Part shown: positions 19,101-28,186 of the stretch, one piece after another
How the letters are laid out: the number at the start of each line of letters is the position of its first letter
How positions within the stretch are numbered: the first letter of the stretch is position 1
Source: Cohnella herbarum
GTDB lineage: Bacteria; Bacillota; Bacilli; Paenibacillales; Paenibacillaceae
Direction: 5' to 3'
Assembly (NCBI RefSeq): GCF_012849095.1
Contig: NZ_CP051680.1
Span: 5,239,501 to 5,303,500, forward strand
DNA length: 64,000 nucleotides
Made by a program: the position numbers and the translations under genes
The notes under the pieces: model-generated
Told to the model about the DNA's origin: nothing
What the model saw: the letters and a program-made list of their open reading frames with translations, nothing else
The model's database searches: none

Positions 19101-22086
19101 GCGTATCGTTCGTCGCGCTTGTTGACGACACCTGTGCCGTGAACGTGCCCGGTGTGTTTAGGTTGGCGATGTTGATTGATCCGTACGCTCCCGCGTTAAA
19201 TCGATAGTCTGCCGCCGCGGTGAGCACGTACTTAGTCTTATAGCTCTTCCCGATTGCAAATGTCCCGCCCACCGGCTGATACGTGCTGCCGTTATCGGCA
19301 GACCAGAAAATGTTTGAGGTGGCATGGTTGAAAATATTGCTCCCGTTCGACTGGGTCGCCCCCGTAACCGGAGCCGCCGTTCCGATCGAGATGTCCGCGG
19401 GAACAATCGTTGACGCTCCCGTTGCCGGCCATGTCACCACGATAGTTAACGTGTCGTTCGACGAGCTTGCCGTAGATACCGTCGCGGTGAATGGGCTTGC
19501 GCCCAGATTGGCGATTCGTCCCGAAAGATCTCTCGCCCCGTTCTTATCGTAGACGCCTGCCGTCGAATCGAACGCGTAACCAGCCATAGATGTCAGCACG
19601 TATTTCGTCTTATACACCTTAGCCGCGGCGTACGTGCCGCCTGCTGCCGCGTAGGAGACTCCCCCGTCGCTTGACCAGGTAACGGACCCCGTCGCATGCG
19701 CGAACGTATTCGTCCCGTTCGCCTGGGTGGCGCCCGTCGCCGGCGCGATCGTTCCGATCGAGATGTCCGCAGCCGTGAGCGTGGCCGCGCCCGTTGCCGG
19801 CCAAGTGACTTCGATCGTTAACGTATCGTTTGCCGTGGCCGACGTGGATACGTCCGCGCTGAGCGCAACTCCTCCAAGGTTCTCGACGGCGACGGTATTG
19901 TAAGCATGCATCGCCGAATCGAACTTATAGCCCCCAGCCGCGGTTAGCACGTATTTCGTTTTATAAACCGTATTCGGCGCATAGGCCCCGCTTGCTCCCG
20001 CATAAGAGAGGCCCCCGTCGCTTGACCAGGCAATGCTAACGGTAGCATGTGGAAACGTATTGGCGCCGTCCGCCATACTCGCGCCGGATACCGGCACGAT
20101 TGTCCCGATCAAGAGCTCGTTCGCAGCGATCGTTGCCAACGCCGTTGACGGCCAAGTCACCGTAATCGTTAACGTGTCATTGGACGTGCTTGTCGTCGAC
20201 ACTTGCGTAACGACCGTGCCGGAACCTAAGTCCGAGATCGAGATCGAACCGTAAGCACCCGCCGTTGGATCGAATACGTATCCCGCTTCCGCGGTCAGCA
20301 CGTACTTCGTCTTGTACGCCTTGCCGGGGGCGAACTTACCGCTCGCGGAAGCGTAGGACGCACCATTGTCGGCGGACCACGTCACACTCGCCGTTGTATG
20401 CGCTAAAGCGTTCGTGCCGTTCGCGATGTTCGCCCCCGTTACCGGAGCGACCGTACCGATCGACATTCCCGACGCGTCAATGGTTGTGAACGGCGCCGCC
20501 GCAGTCTGCGGCCAAGTGACGACGACCGTCAACGTACCGTTCGACGCGCCCGATACGACCGCGGTATACGTACCCGATCCGAGATTAGCGATGCGGCTCG
20601 TCAACGTCTTCGCCCCGCCCGCTTCGTATACGCCTGCAGCGTTATCAAAGAAATAGCCCGCTTCCGCAGCGATAACATATTTCGTTTTATAAGTCGTTAC
20701 GAAGGCGTAGGTGCCGCCCGCCGGATTGTAGGTCGCTCCGTTGTCTGCAGACCAATTCACCTCGGCCGTTGCATGGTTGAGCGTATTGACTCCGTCCGCC
20801 ACCGCAGCCTCCGCGACCGGCGCCAGCGTGCCGATAGAGATATCGTTCGGCAGGAGGAGCCCTGTCCGGGGCCAGATGACCTTAATCGATATCTCGCCTG
20901 GTGCATTTTCGTACACCTGGAACGTACCCGATCCAAGATTCGCAATGCGGCTCGACAGATCTCTGGCCCCGTCCTTTAAATAAGCCGACCTCGAATCGAA
21001 GGTATAGCCGTTCGCCGCCTTGAGAACATACTCCGTTGCGTAAGTCATTCCGGAAACGAACGGATCTCCCTCATCCAAGTAGGCAAAGGGAGTCTCTTGA
21101 CTCCAATCCACATAAGTGACCGTCGCATGGTTGAATACGTTCGTTCCATTCGCCACGACGCCGGATGGCACAGGGGCAACAGTGCCGATCGAAATATCGG
21201 AAGCCCCGATGACGATCTGCCCCGATCCTGCATCGGTCGACTCCCAACCTACGATGAGGGTCAAGGTGTCATTAGGACGAGTTACCGTCGATACTGTAGC
21301 CCCAGCCAACATACCCGTGCCAAGATTGGCGATGCGTCCCGCCAACGACTTGGCTCCGTTCTTGTAGATTCCGCTCGTGGTATCGAAGGCATACCCTGCG
21401 TTGGCCGTGATGACATATTTCGAGTAATAGTACATGTTAGCCGCGAAAGTTCCACTTGCCGGACCAAAAATAGTGCCATTGTTGGACCAAGTAATAACGG
21501 CCGTGGCTTTGTTGAACGTATTCGCGCCGTCCGCGATCGCCTCGCCTGTTACCGGAGCAATCGTACCGATCGAAATATCGGAGGGCTCGATCGTTGCGTT
21601 CGGCCACGTGATTACGATCGTCAGCGTATCGTTTAAAGAGAACCCTTGGCTTACGGTCGCGGTGAAAGTCGCCGCGAACGGTCCCGAGCCTAAGTTGGCG
21701 ATGCTGCCCGTTATGTCTTTCGCGCCGTTCTTCTCATATGCGCCGGACACCGGATCGAACACATAGCCCGAGTTTGCCGTCAGCACGTATTTGGTCCGGT
21801 AGACCGTGCTATGCGCGAAAGCGCCGCTCGCGGCGGCGTAGCTTGTCCCATCTGACGACCAGGTCACAGCCGCGGTTCCGCCGCCGAACGAGACCATTCC
21901 GTCGGAGATAGCCGCCCCGTTCACCGGAGCCGCCGTTCCAATAGCGATATCGGCTGCGACAACGACCGCGTCCTCATCCGCCGACGCGGTCACGGGCACC
22001 ATCGCACTTAGGAGCACTATCGATAAAATAATAGATACAAGCTTAGAAGCCATCCTTGTCCTCAAGTACGATCGCAAACGATTCAT
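13192..22086 (-). CDS. Giant SLH-anchored repeat protein (2964 aa)
   Basis: ATG at 22086 follows AAGGAGGACAAT, which overlaps the end of the upstream NHL-SLH gene, so they form an operon. Signal peptide at residues 1-37 (ends VTASA). Eight tandem repeats of about 110 residues (about 43-1000) share DISIGTIAPVTGA, then ATxxVTWSADNG, YKTKYVLTAxAGYxFD, RIANLGSG and NDTLTIxVTWP; copies 3 and 4 are the most divergent. The middle holds beta-rich segments, an IPT/TIG-like domain (INVFGTNMNGQGQVFIG, near residue 1550) and fibronectin-like regions. A low-complexity Gly/Ser/Thr linker precedes three SLH domains (about 2780-2950). No enzymatic motif is seen; a long cell-surface fibre or adhesin is inferred. 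Confidence 0.92.
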   Translation of the reverse strand: MNRLRSYLRTRMASKLVSIILSIVLLSAMVPVTASADEDAVVVAADIAIGTAAPVNGAAISDGMVSFGGGTAAVTWSSDGTSYAAASGAFAHSTVYRTKYVLTANSGYVFDPVSGAYEKNGAKDITGSIANLGSGPFAATFTATVSQGFSLNDTLTIVITWPNATIEPSDISIGTIAPVTGEAIADGANTFNKATAVITWSNNGTIFGPASGTFAANMYYYSKYVITANAGYAFDTTSGIYKNGAKSLAGRIANLGTGMLAGATVSTVTRPNDTLTLIVGWESTDAGSGQIVIGASDISIGTVAPVPSGVVANGTNVFNHATVTYVDWSQETPFAYLDEGDPFVSGMTYATEYVLKAANGYTFDSRSAYLKDGARDLSSRIANLGSGTFQVYENAPGEISIKVIWPRTGLLLPNDISIGTLAPVAEAAVADGVNTLNHATAEVNWSADNGATYNPAGGTYAFVTTYKTKYVIAAEAGYFFDNAAGVYEAGGAKTLTSRIANLGSGTYTAVVSGASNGTLTVVVTWPQTAAAPFTTIDASGMSIGTVAPVTGANIANGTNALAHTTASVTWSADNGASYASASGKFAPGKAYKTKYVLTAEAGYVFDPTAGAYGSISISDLGSGTVVTQVSTTSTSNDTLTITVTWPSTALATIAANELLIGTIVPVSGASMADGANTFPHATVSIAWSSDGGLSYAGASGAYAPNTVYKTKYVLTAAGGYKFDSAMHAYNTVAVENLGGVALSADVSTSATANDTLTIEVTWPATGAATLTAADISIGTIAPATGATQANGTNTFAHATGSVTWSSDGGVSYAAAGGTYAAAKVYKTKYVLTSMAGYAFDSTAGVYDKNGARDLSGRIANLGASPFTATVSTASSSNDTLTIVVTWPATGASTIVPADISIGTAAPVTGATQSNGSNIFNHATSNIFWSADNGSTYQPVGGTFAIGKSYKTKYVLTAAADYRFNAGAYGSINIANLNTPGTFTAQVSSTSATNDTLTIIVTWPETAITDTVRVNVNNTTDFRAYSGSTLIPLQGLIVSAENDYSITLVNESIDTTNPSAPLTAAMVKSIIVKDSLGNNVPISVQTVANGVAQNRPWSLKITIDHNASAAARLITVTVNADTAQRIDIRNLIGFTNPTIEYALSTPRSQYPYEYGNYYYFLTGDPLKMQTTSSGLIPAGVQIVGKNTSKTSSVTNTLFDTTSYRFGYSFSMPSEPIYLSVTSTDGKAAHNIAVQATIPGVVIPKLSGGSNFVQATVSKPATDYSGATITVDPGSYNRRIYRVKTVEVRSDLLNVALPVMPDSTTGKYSFVMPFTDANVTVVIEKIVSNPVQTEITTNASAEMTVDLEEYYPGDTIKVQIVNKDPAKYVANVQVYRVSGSSSSLVKQTQPANPYDSRIDVSILPYASTVQLTAGATLKVVAKFESVSIPVTTASAAQFSNYPDRASLNEPITFSFAPPSDSSKIYKPIVRFRDKLNNKTVYACTYVRSDPQDQTKSVYTCPAITKNSIDLVELLYDAIDTHSPAAGGAPGATKLRNIASVSPNSRLAGIFKSINVFGTNMNGQGQVFIGTSPNPTLAATVTDATATSLVVQVPFNMMSRTLDVTYYVSSNGVQRSVTIPATENLSHTKFGYMAVVSDSQFNHSVIVSESEKDLTQQLGNRTPIMTIKGSFTANPNMRGEYVFSGTTTVNGGLAVYLPDTQSLLNVRDDTDGTVKLTMGKVNMTAGSFSIMSTADGSIRLDKGIEYISEYARDEDGELEDPSKRNIEVAIHNQNKLTVVGSGMQAGITGATLLGNAVIFDGRIYVGMALPGSNVVGIDLNIDRLQYGMDGKGNLSFQGVTADGSFTPGTDISQKLLGGFGINGSAEGSIDTFDGKYAVAFDIDAKLANFASSMSLRKNGATGQFIPDSIKIIVGLENGIPVTPMTPIAKLTRVGGGVSGLADTISGNYKGVAPILILLNGDFEVGSLIPGTGLLEFNDVELAIGPSQISLSGNPTLLKMQIFDKFEAGIYVTNSSVSYQMQIAANILKNFSVILAGGNANLTYYRNNGFNLNGQLRGKLQVPEIEVGLFSIGPYTLLNSDVGLSNTNAYASFSILGFGFKVNYGFGSGSVSVGRRSFASAQTGPEGQTVYDENGAEVGQINAFSNVRLVASSGGSRSLLRTLAVEPAISTNADGTEHTVSFPADLTEDYAVLVSADPEDLRILDPSGNPYGLTYPETLDDGTPYYDDPNANASVVSESTVMIRLRAQAGDWTITSGQPFGSSIIAIAPIPKIAGTSYDAGTHKVSWDLSGLDTATEDYQVEVRLSTDNGDDPNARIAGVLVHTVDIDGADVTDKAASGSYTFTEQDLNYLQSGQYYARVTLVGKPMSDASRSIPYASVNAKEAMSVVNPLAPGSISGVTVSAGGSGTIHAAWSVVSDADGYLVRMYDADGNAVMSPLMYTDEIGSDGNPTGNQVAHAGRPIEYQVAASDEVNGQFSLDFGGIDSGNSYRLAVTPFAYADDAEMNSSYIYGATTVTDIVDVPLVKNPVIHVKPSAGTIANDSLLGNVLTVGGDFTLEAATTYVSEEDGQTQELDAKFIVWQSDGTIDENTNLPRFVQVYASDDYESRVSVPITVDGDAGSTLLRIVAENDQGDISEYGLAVHYKGLPPALFVETGMDGKIVADSAGRYRILGSTVPYATVIDDQGNRTTADNEGQFSLSGALGSGTQAYSTVTAIDSVGNVAQDDVSIIKGSQPASPGTGTGTESGTNTGSGGKPSTNGGRTDGSTDNGTPTKKAFKDVHDEAAWAEDAIERAYKLGIVSGRTVDIFAPNSHTRRDEAIALLVRARKLAIGKQADLDAAAAYFADWNELAQWSRPYIAAAYANGLVTGKERQGKFYVNGASLVTRAEVAVLFQNAYRLMADVGNSKTFGDMIPSWAANSVNILSSNGVINGYPDSTFLPASNATRAEIVVILMRLIDRQEKDAPIKGE

Positions 22087-22096
22087 ATTGTCCTCC

Positions 22097-25000
22097 TTAA
22101 TCTATCCATTGAAGATCGACGTTGCGACAGACGGCCAGCATACGCAGAATTAAGGCGACTGCCTGCTCGCGCGTCGCGTAGGCGCTCGGATTAAACTTGT
22201 TGTCGCCTTGACCCTTCACCACGTCCGCGCCAGCCAGCAGTTCAATCCATTGACGTGCCCAGTTGCCGGTCGTATCCGCGAATGAGGCATTGCCAATAGA
22301 CTCATCGAAAATCATGAGCCGTGCTAGAATTGCTGAAATCTCGGCCCGGGAAATCTGCTGATTCGGCTTGAAAGTCCCGTCGCCCATACCTTCAATGACG
22401 CCCGCGGCAGTCAAAGCGCCAATAGACGGTTCCGCCCAGTGACCCTTGGTATCGGATAAGGCTGTGCTCGCACCGCTCGCCGTATCGAGATACAGCGCGT
22501 TCGCTACCATTGCGGTGAATTCGGCGCGCGTTATGGAATCTGCGCCATGGAAGTTCCCGTCGGGTTTCCCTTGAACGATGCCCAAGCGCTGGGCGACTTG
22601 AATCGCTTCGAAGCTCCATCTACTCTCCTTCACATCGGCAAAGGGCTTGTATTCGTTCGCTTGAAGCGCGGTTAACGAGGATTCTCTCACCTTCGGCGCA
22701 TTCGCGATCTTCTCGTTCAGCAATGGCCCGCGAGATACAGGCGATGCGATATTGTCGCTCGCTCTCGTTACGGTGAGCATGTAAGATTTCGTCGTGCCGT
22801 CCTCCGCCGTTACCGTGACCAAGATCGAATTGTCTCCGGTCTTGAGACTAATGGCGCCCGAGGCCGAACCGCTCGACACAGCCGCACCGTTCACCTTCAC
22901 CGTTGCCACGCGGTCTGTAACCGACGGCGCGACAGTCAAGCTGCTTACGCTATTTGCCACGCTGACCGAATAACTCGTCGTGCCCGATGCGAACGCCGGG
23001 CTCAGGCTGCCGCTCGACAGCGTTAACCCACTTAGGCGCGCGTCATTGCTCCTGCTGACGCTGATGCCGCCCCCGCTCGTTGCCGCTGGAGCCCTCGTCA
23101 CCGTTACGGTGTACGTGCTCGTGGTCGTTCCGTCTTGCGCCGTTACCACGACCGGGATTGCGTTCGCACCTACGATTAAACTAATCGCACCTGAGGCCGC
23201 TCCGCTTGCCACTCCAACGCCATCTACCGTCACCGTTGCGTTGCTATGACTCACCGTCGGCATCATCGTAATGCTGCCAACGGCGTTCGCCACACTTGCC
23301 GCATAACCTGTCGTGCCGGATGCGAACGTCGGGCTTAGAGTGCCGCTCGATAGCGCTAACCCGCTCAAGCTCGCATCGTTGCTCGGCGCCCTAGTTACCG
23401 TCACGGTGTACGTGCTAATTGTCGTTCCATTTTGCGCCGTCACCACGACCGGGATCGCGTTCGCGCCTACGTTCAAGCTAATCGCACCCGAGGCCGCTCC
23501 GCTTGCCACCTCAACGCCATCTACCGTCACCGTTGCGTTGCTATCACTCACCGTCGGCGTCACCGTAATGCTGCCAACGGCGTTCGCCACACTTGCCGCA
23601 TAACCTGTCGTGCCCCATGCAAACGTCGGGCTTAGAGTACCGCTCGACAGCGCCAAACCGCTCAAGCTCGCATCGTTGCTCGGCGCCCTAGTTACCGTCA
23701 CGGTGTACGTGCTAATTGTCGTTCCATCTTGCGCCGTCACCACGACCGGGATCGCGTTCGCGCCTACGTTCAAGCTAATCGCACCCGAGGCCGCTCCGCT
23801 TGCTACTCCAACGCCATCAACCGTCACCGTTGCGTTGCTATCACTCACCGTTGGCGTCACCGTAATGCTATTTACGTTGTTTGCCACGCTTGCCGAATAA
23901 CCTGTCGTGCCCCATGCGAACGTCGGGCTTAGAGTGCCGCTCGATAGCGCCAAACCGCTCAAGCTCGCGTCATCCGACGCGCGCGTTACCGTCACGGTAT
24001 ACGTCTTCGCCGTTCCATCATGCGCCGTAACTTCGATTGGAATCAGATTAGCTCCTACGCTCAGGTTGATCGCGCCCGATGCCGTTCCGCTTGTCACCGG
24101 CGCGCTATCGACGGTTACCGTCGCGTCGACGTCGCTTACCGTAGGCGTGACAGTGACGCTATATACGCTGAGCGATACGCTAGCCGTATAACTCGTCGTG
24201 CCCGATACGAAACCAGGGCTTAGACTGCCGCTGGATAACGTCAACCCGCTCAAGTTCGAATTGTTGGAGGGAGCAAGACGCCGAATTCGATTATTGCTCG
24301 AGTCCGCGATGTACAGCGTCCCGCTACTATGCAATGCGACCGCCGCCGGTAAATTCATCGGGGAAGCAGTCGCCACTATCCCGTCTCCAGAATAAGCAAA
24401 GCTTCCGTTGCCCGCAATCGTGGAGACGGTATTCGATGCCTTATTCAATATCCGAATCCGACTGTTGCCCGCATCGGCGATATACAAATTATCGTTACTG
24501 TCCATCGCCAATCCGATAGGTATGCTAATATACGCATGTTCGGCATCCGTTCTATCCGGCGAATAGCCAGGGTAGCCAACGCCGGTCACGGTGGAGATGT
24601 TCCCCGTTGAAGCTGCCACCATCCGAATTCTATGATTATTGGAGTCTGAAATATATAGATTGTCGACGCTGTCGACCGCCAGTCCGTAGGGAAAATTCAA
24701 TTGATTCGCACTAGCAGGTCCGCCATCTCCGGAATAAGCCCCTTCGCTCGGTTGCCCTGTTCCAGTGCCTGCAACCGTGATAATTGTCCCTGACGTGCTT
24801 ACTTTTCGAACCCGGTTATTGCCCGTATCCGCGATATAGAGATTCCCCGCCCTATCGAACGCCAGGGCAGTAGGACCGTTTAAATCGGCAAACGTCGCCG
24901 GGCCATTGTCTCCCAAATACCCCTTGTTCCCCGTACCTGCAACCGTGGTGATAATGCCATCGTCGGCATCCACTCTCCGTACCCTGTTATTGCCGGTATC

Positions 25001-25402
25001 CGAGATATACAGATTGCCGGCGGCATCGAACGCGATGCCGCTCGGATACGCCAACTGGGCATCCTCCGCCTGCCCTCCGTCTCCCGAGAACCCTTGAGCC
25101 CCGGTGCCCGCCACCGTCGTAATGATCCCGGTCGATTTATCGACTTTACGAACGCGATTGCCGCCGCTATCCGCAATATACAGATTGCCGTTGCTATCGA
25201 AAACAATGCCTCTCGGATCTTTGATTTCCGCATCCGTCGCCAAGCCCCCATCTCCCGAAGAGCCGTAGCTTCCCGTGCCCGCTACCGTGACAATAATATC
25301 GCCGTTCGCCGCATAAGCTTGTCCCCTGAACAACAGAGACAAGGATGTCGTCACTAACATAAAAGCCAATATAGAGGCCATAAACCGTCTCCATTTACGC
25401 AT
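22097..25402 (-). CDS. NHL-repeat and cadherin-like SLH surface protein (1101 aa)
   Basis: The start is placed at ATG 25402 (MRKWRRFMAS), preceded by a GGGGGGAA site; the in-frame ATG six codons earlier overlaps that site. A signal peptide ends near residue 29 (QAYA). Then come six NHL-type beta-propeller repeats (about 35-380) with the signature FDxxGNLYIADTGNNRVR and GDGG spacers. Five cadherin-like beta-sandwich repeats follow (about 385-860), each starting LSGLxLSSGTLSPxFxxGTT. Three SLH domains end the protein (about 930-1095). An NHL propeller on the surface suggests a binding platform; no catalytic residues are evident. It is the first gene of an operon with the giant SLH gene 11 bases downstream. 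Confidence 0.92.
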   Translation of the reverse strand: MRKWRRFMASILAFMLVTTSLSLLFRGQAYAANGDIIVTVAGTGSYGSSGDGGLATDAEIKDPRGIVFDSNGNLYIADSGGNRVRKVDKSTGIITTVAGTGAQGFSGDGGQAEDAQLAYPSGIAFDAAGNLYISDTGNNRVRRVDADDGIITTVAGTGNKGYLGDNGPATFADLNGPTALAFDRAGNLYIADTGNNRVRKVSTSGTIITVAGTGTGQPSEGAYSGDGGPASANQLNFPYGLAVDSVDNLYISDSNNHRIRMVAASTGNISTVTGVGYPGYSPDRTDAEHAYISIPIGLAMDSNDNLYIADAGNSRIRILNKASNTVSTIAGNGSFAYSGDGIVATASPMNLPAAVALHSSGTLYIADSSNNRIRRLAPSNNSNLSGLTLSSGSLSPGFVSGTTSYTASVSLSVYSVTVTPTVSDVDATVTVDSAPVTSGTASGAINLSVGANLIPIEVTAHDGTAKTYTVTVTRASDDASLSGLALSSGTLSPTFAWGTTGYSASVANNVNSITVTPTVSDSNATVTVDGVGVASGAASGAISLNVGANAIPVVVTAQDGTTISTYTVTVTRAPSNDASLSGLALSSGTLSPTFAWGTTGYAASVANAVGSITVTPTVSDSNATVTVDGVEVASGAASGAISLNVGANAIPVVVTAQNGTTISTYTVTVTRAPSNDASLSGLALSSGTLSPTFASGTTGYAASVANAVGSITMMPTVSHSNATVTVDGVGVASGAASGAISLIVGANAIPVVVTAQDGTTTSTYTVTVTRAPAATSGGGISVSRSNDARLSGLTLSSGSLSPAFASGTTSYSVSVANSVSSLTVAPSVTDRVATVKVNGAAVSSGSASGAISLKTGDNSILVTVTAEDGTTKSYMLTVTRASDNIASPVSRGPLLNEKIANAPKVRESSLTALQANEYKPFADVKESRWSFEAIQVAQRLGIVQGKPDGNFHGADSITRAEFTAMVANALYLDTASGASTALSDTKGHWAEPSIGALTAAGVIEGMGDGTFKPNQQISRAEISAILARLMIFDESIGNASFADTTGNWARQWIELLAGADVVKGQGDNKFNPSAYATREQAVALILRMLAVCRNVDLQWID
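23313..24197 (-). repeat. Three near-identical 297-bp tandem repeats inside the NHL-SLH gene
   Basis: The second to fourth cadherin-like units repeat with a period of 297 bp (99 codons), visible as recurring landmarks near 23315, 23612 and 23909. They are nearly identical at DNA level, while the outer units are diverged. This indicates recent amplification and a potential for length variation by slippage or recombination. Confidence 0.75.
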
Positions 25403-25531
25403 GCCCGTTCCCCCTATCAAACTATGCCACCGCCAATTTTATAGAAAAAGCGACACTAGCACATCTATAGAAAGTTATAAAAAGCGTAAAAAACGCGTAT
25501 ATTGTCGAACAGAGTCTGCTGCTTGCCCATC

Positions 25532-25570
25532 AAAAAAAAGCACGGCTCTCCAACGGGAGAAACCGTGCCT
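25532..25570 (-). terminator. Terminator of the LuxR-family gene
   Basis: GCACGGCTCTCC pairs with GGGAGAAACCGTGC with minor bulging. On the minus strand it is followed by eight T. It lies 13 bases after the stop at 25583. Confidence 0.85.
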
Positions 25571-25582
25571 TGTTCGCATGAT

Positions 25583-28186
25583 TTAGTCTATCCATTTATG
25601 CTCTCTTGCTTTCTTAATCGCCTGCACTCGCGTACGGACGTCCAGTTTCTCATAGATATGGCTGGCGTGACTTTTTACTGTTCCCTCCGTAATATCCATA
25701 TCCAGTGCGATCTGCTTATTGGACATCCCTTCGGCCATGAGACGGACAATCTCCACCTCGCGATTGGTCAGCCGTTCGATCTGCGGCTTTTTTTTGCGGC
25801 TCACCTCTACCCGAATCGGTACTGCCATTTCCTGCTGAGAAAGATGGAGTACCCGAAGCAGACTAACGGCATAGTCAGGCGGAAAAGAGGTCTCGGGCTT
25901 TGAACGGTTGTCTTGCCGTTCTTTCACATAAGCGGATAGAATCTCCGCCATGACGGCGCCTTCGTCCACGAAACTGCGAACGAACCTTTGCGGCCACGCC
26001 AAGCGCAGTGCGGTCTCCAGCAAGTCGAGCGCTTTTCTCGTTTGCCCGCTGCGATATTGCATCACGCTTTGCAAGATGACTATTTTGATTCGTTCTCGAA
26101 GACGATCCTCTTTCCAGAACAGCTGCTGCAACCGTTCCGACAACAACATCGCTTCGTCCGTCCGCCCGCAAGCGGCGAGCACCCTCGCTAAAGCCGCATA
26201 TTCGGCTGCGCCGTTCAACGATATCTCATCCGTCGAGGCCATGCCGTATCGTTCGAGCCATCTCATCGCCGCTTGCAGGGAGCCCTGTCGGACGGCCAAG
26301 CAAGCTTGCTCCGCTTCTATTTTCCGAAGAAAGAGTTCATAATCCGGAGATTCGATTTGTATCGTCAACCTCTCCAGCAGCTCCGCGGCCCGGACCGGAT
26401 GGCCAAGCGCTTGCTGAATTCGCGAAGCGCTAATGTAAATTTGCATCATGCTCCGAGTGTTGGGCGGCGCGTCCTCGGGACGAAGGACCTGACCAATGCA
26501 GCGCTCAGCTTCCTCGAGCCGATTCCATTCATAGAGCAGCTTGCTATAAGAAGCTTGGAGCCGTCCGGCAAACGGATGCGTTTTTTTGCCCCCCCACCGG
26601 GTGATCCATTTCGACAGAAACGCAGCGGCGCCATGATAGTCGTTAATAAACGTCAAATGATCCTCGAATTCATCGTAACCGTTATACCGATTGTCCCCGA
26701 TCATTTGCAAGAAACTGCCTTCCGGCGCATATTGGTCAACCCGCTCGAAGTAGTCCGAGACCTTGGGCAGATCTTTCCTGAAATACCAGGAGGTCGCGCA
26801 CAGGTAGTAAATATTGCCCATGACGTTCTTCCATTCCTTCTCGTCCATCGTCCCTTGCAGCGCTTCATAGCGGATTTTGGCCTGCTCTATTTTTACCGAG
26901 GCTTTATCCCATTGCCGAATTCCAATAAGAAGGAGCAGATAGAACATTTCGACCATAGGACGCCTGGAAATGTAACTCTCCGGCAGCTGCAGGATCCATC
27001 TGCTTAGCGCGGCGAATTTCTTTTGCATGAAGGCTTGAAGATTGTTTTCGATTACCCGGACGACATCCTCGTACTGTCTACCCTCCAGGTAATGTTCCGC
27101 CGCTTCTTCAACGAATCCATGGCTTTCCAGCCAACGAGCCGCATGGACATGCTTTTGCGCCCATTGCCCGGGATGGGTTCGAACATACATTCGCCGCAAG
27201 AAGTCGGACATTAAATGATGATAACGATACCAGCGCCTTCGATCGTCCAGAGGGGTAATGAATAAATTCCACTGCTCCAATCGCTCCAACTGCTCCTGGC
27301 CGTTCAACTGACCCGTTACGGCTTCGCACAAGGAATGATTCATGCGGGTTAGCACGGAGGTTTGGAGCATAAAAGCGCGGGTGGCCTCCGGTAGATGAAG
27401 GTACACCTCCTCCAGCAAATAATCGGAAATACGAGTTTGGTGGCTGCTGAATTGCCGGATGGATTCCGCGATATTATCGCTTCGCCTCAGAGAGATCGCC
27501 GCGAGGTGCAGACCGCTGATCCAGCCTTCCGTCTGCTCGTACAACTGCGCGAACTGCTCCCTGGACAGCGATAAACCCGCGGTTTCCCGGAAGAAAGCCT
27601 GTCCTTCGTCGGGTTGAAACCGCAGATCGCGAACCATAATCTGCCGCATCTCCCCTTTGGCCGTGAGCCTGGCGGTCGGGATGGGCAGATCGGCACGGCT
27701 GGCGATATATAGATGGATATGAGGAGGTAAATGGTCCACCAAATAACTTAGCGACCTCTGGATCGCGGAAAGCTCAATGCAATGATAGTCGTCCAGCACG
27801 ATCGCAAGTTCGTCGCGCAACTGATTCAATTCGTTCAGCATAGCCGCGACCGCAGGCTCCGAGGACACGAAAGACGCCGACGGTCCTTTCTCCAGCAGCG
27901 GCAAAACCGTCTGCCCGAAGCCGGGAGCTTGCTCCTGAATGGAAGAGGTCACATAGGTCCAGAACGATACCCATTCGTCGTCCTGCTTATCCAGCGACAA
28001 CCAGGCCACGGGAATTCCGCTCTGCCTGGCCCATTCAGTTAACACTGTCGTCTTCCCATAGCCGGCCGACGCGGAGATCAATGTCAGCTTCGCTTTGAGT
28101 CCCTCGTCTAGCTTGCGCATCAACCTCGGCCGTGGCACCGAATCATGGCGTTTATGCGGGATGTATAGTTTCGTCTTCACGACCAA
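25583..28186 (-). CDS. MalT-like LuxR-family transcriptional regulator (867 aa)
   Basis: TTG start at 28186 with GGAGG eight bases upstream. An STAND-type ATPase module occupies the N-terminal half: Walker A ISASAGYGKTTVL near residue 40 and Walker B LAIVLDDYH near 133. A long helical repeat region (about 350-770) follows, then a LuxR helix-turn-helix at the C-terminus (LTNREVEIVRLMAEGMSNKQ, then ITEGTVKSHASHIYEKL; about 800-860). MalT relatives are activators triggered by a ligand that binds the central region. It stands upstream of the NHL-SLH/giant-SLH operon on the same strand, with a terminator between, so it may control that operon; this is inference from position only. Confidence 0.9.
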   Translation of the reverse strand: MVVKTKLYIPHKRHDSVPRPRLMRKLDEGLKAKLTLISASAGYGKTTVLTEWARQSGIPVAWLSLDKQDDEWVSFWTYVTSSIQEQAPGFGQTVLPLLEKGPSASFVSSEPAVAAMLNELNQLRDELAIVLDDYHCIELSAIQRSLSYLVDHLPPHIHLYIASRADLPIPTARLTAKGEMRQIMVRDLRFQPDEGQAFFRETAGLSLSREQFAQLYEQTEGWISGLHLAAISLRRSDNIAESIRQFSSHQTRISDYLLEEVYLHLPEATRAFMLQTSVLTRMNHSLCEAVTGQLNGQEQLERLEQWNLFITPLDDRRRWYRYHHLMSDFLRRMYVRTHPGQWAQKHVHAARWLESHGFVEEAAEHYLEGRQYEDVVRVIENNLQAFMQKKFAALSRWILQLPESYISRRPMVEMFYLLLLIGIRQWDKASVKIEQAKIRYEALQGTMDEKEWKNVMGNIYYLCATSWYFRKDLPKVSDYFERVDQYAPEGSFLQMIGDNRYNGYDEFEDHLTFINDYHGAAAFLSKWITRWGGKKTHPFAGRLQASYSKLLYEWNRLEEAERCIGQVLRPEDAPPNTRSMMQIYISASRIQQALGHPVRAAELLERLTIQIESPDYELFLRKIEAEQACLAVRQGSLQAAMRWLERYGMASTDEISLNGAAEYAALARVLAACGRTDEAMLLSERLQQLFWKEDRLRERIKIVILQSVMQYRSGQTRKALDLLETALRLAWPQRFVRSFVDEGAVMAEILSAYVKERQDNRSKPETSFPPDYAVSLLRVLHLSQQEMAVPIRVEVSRKKKPQIERLTNREVEIVRLMAEGMSNKQIALDMDITEGTVKSHASHIYEKLDVRTRVQAIKKAREHKWID

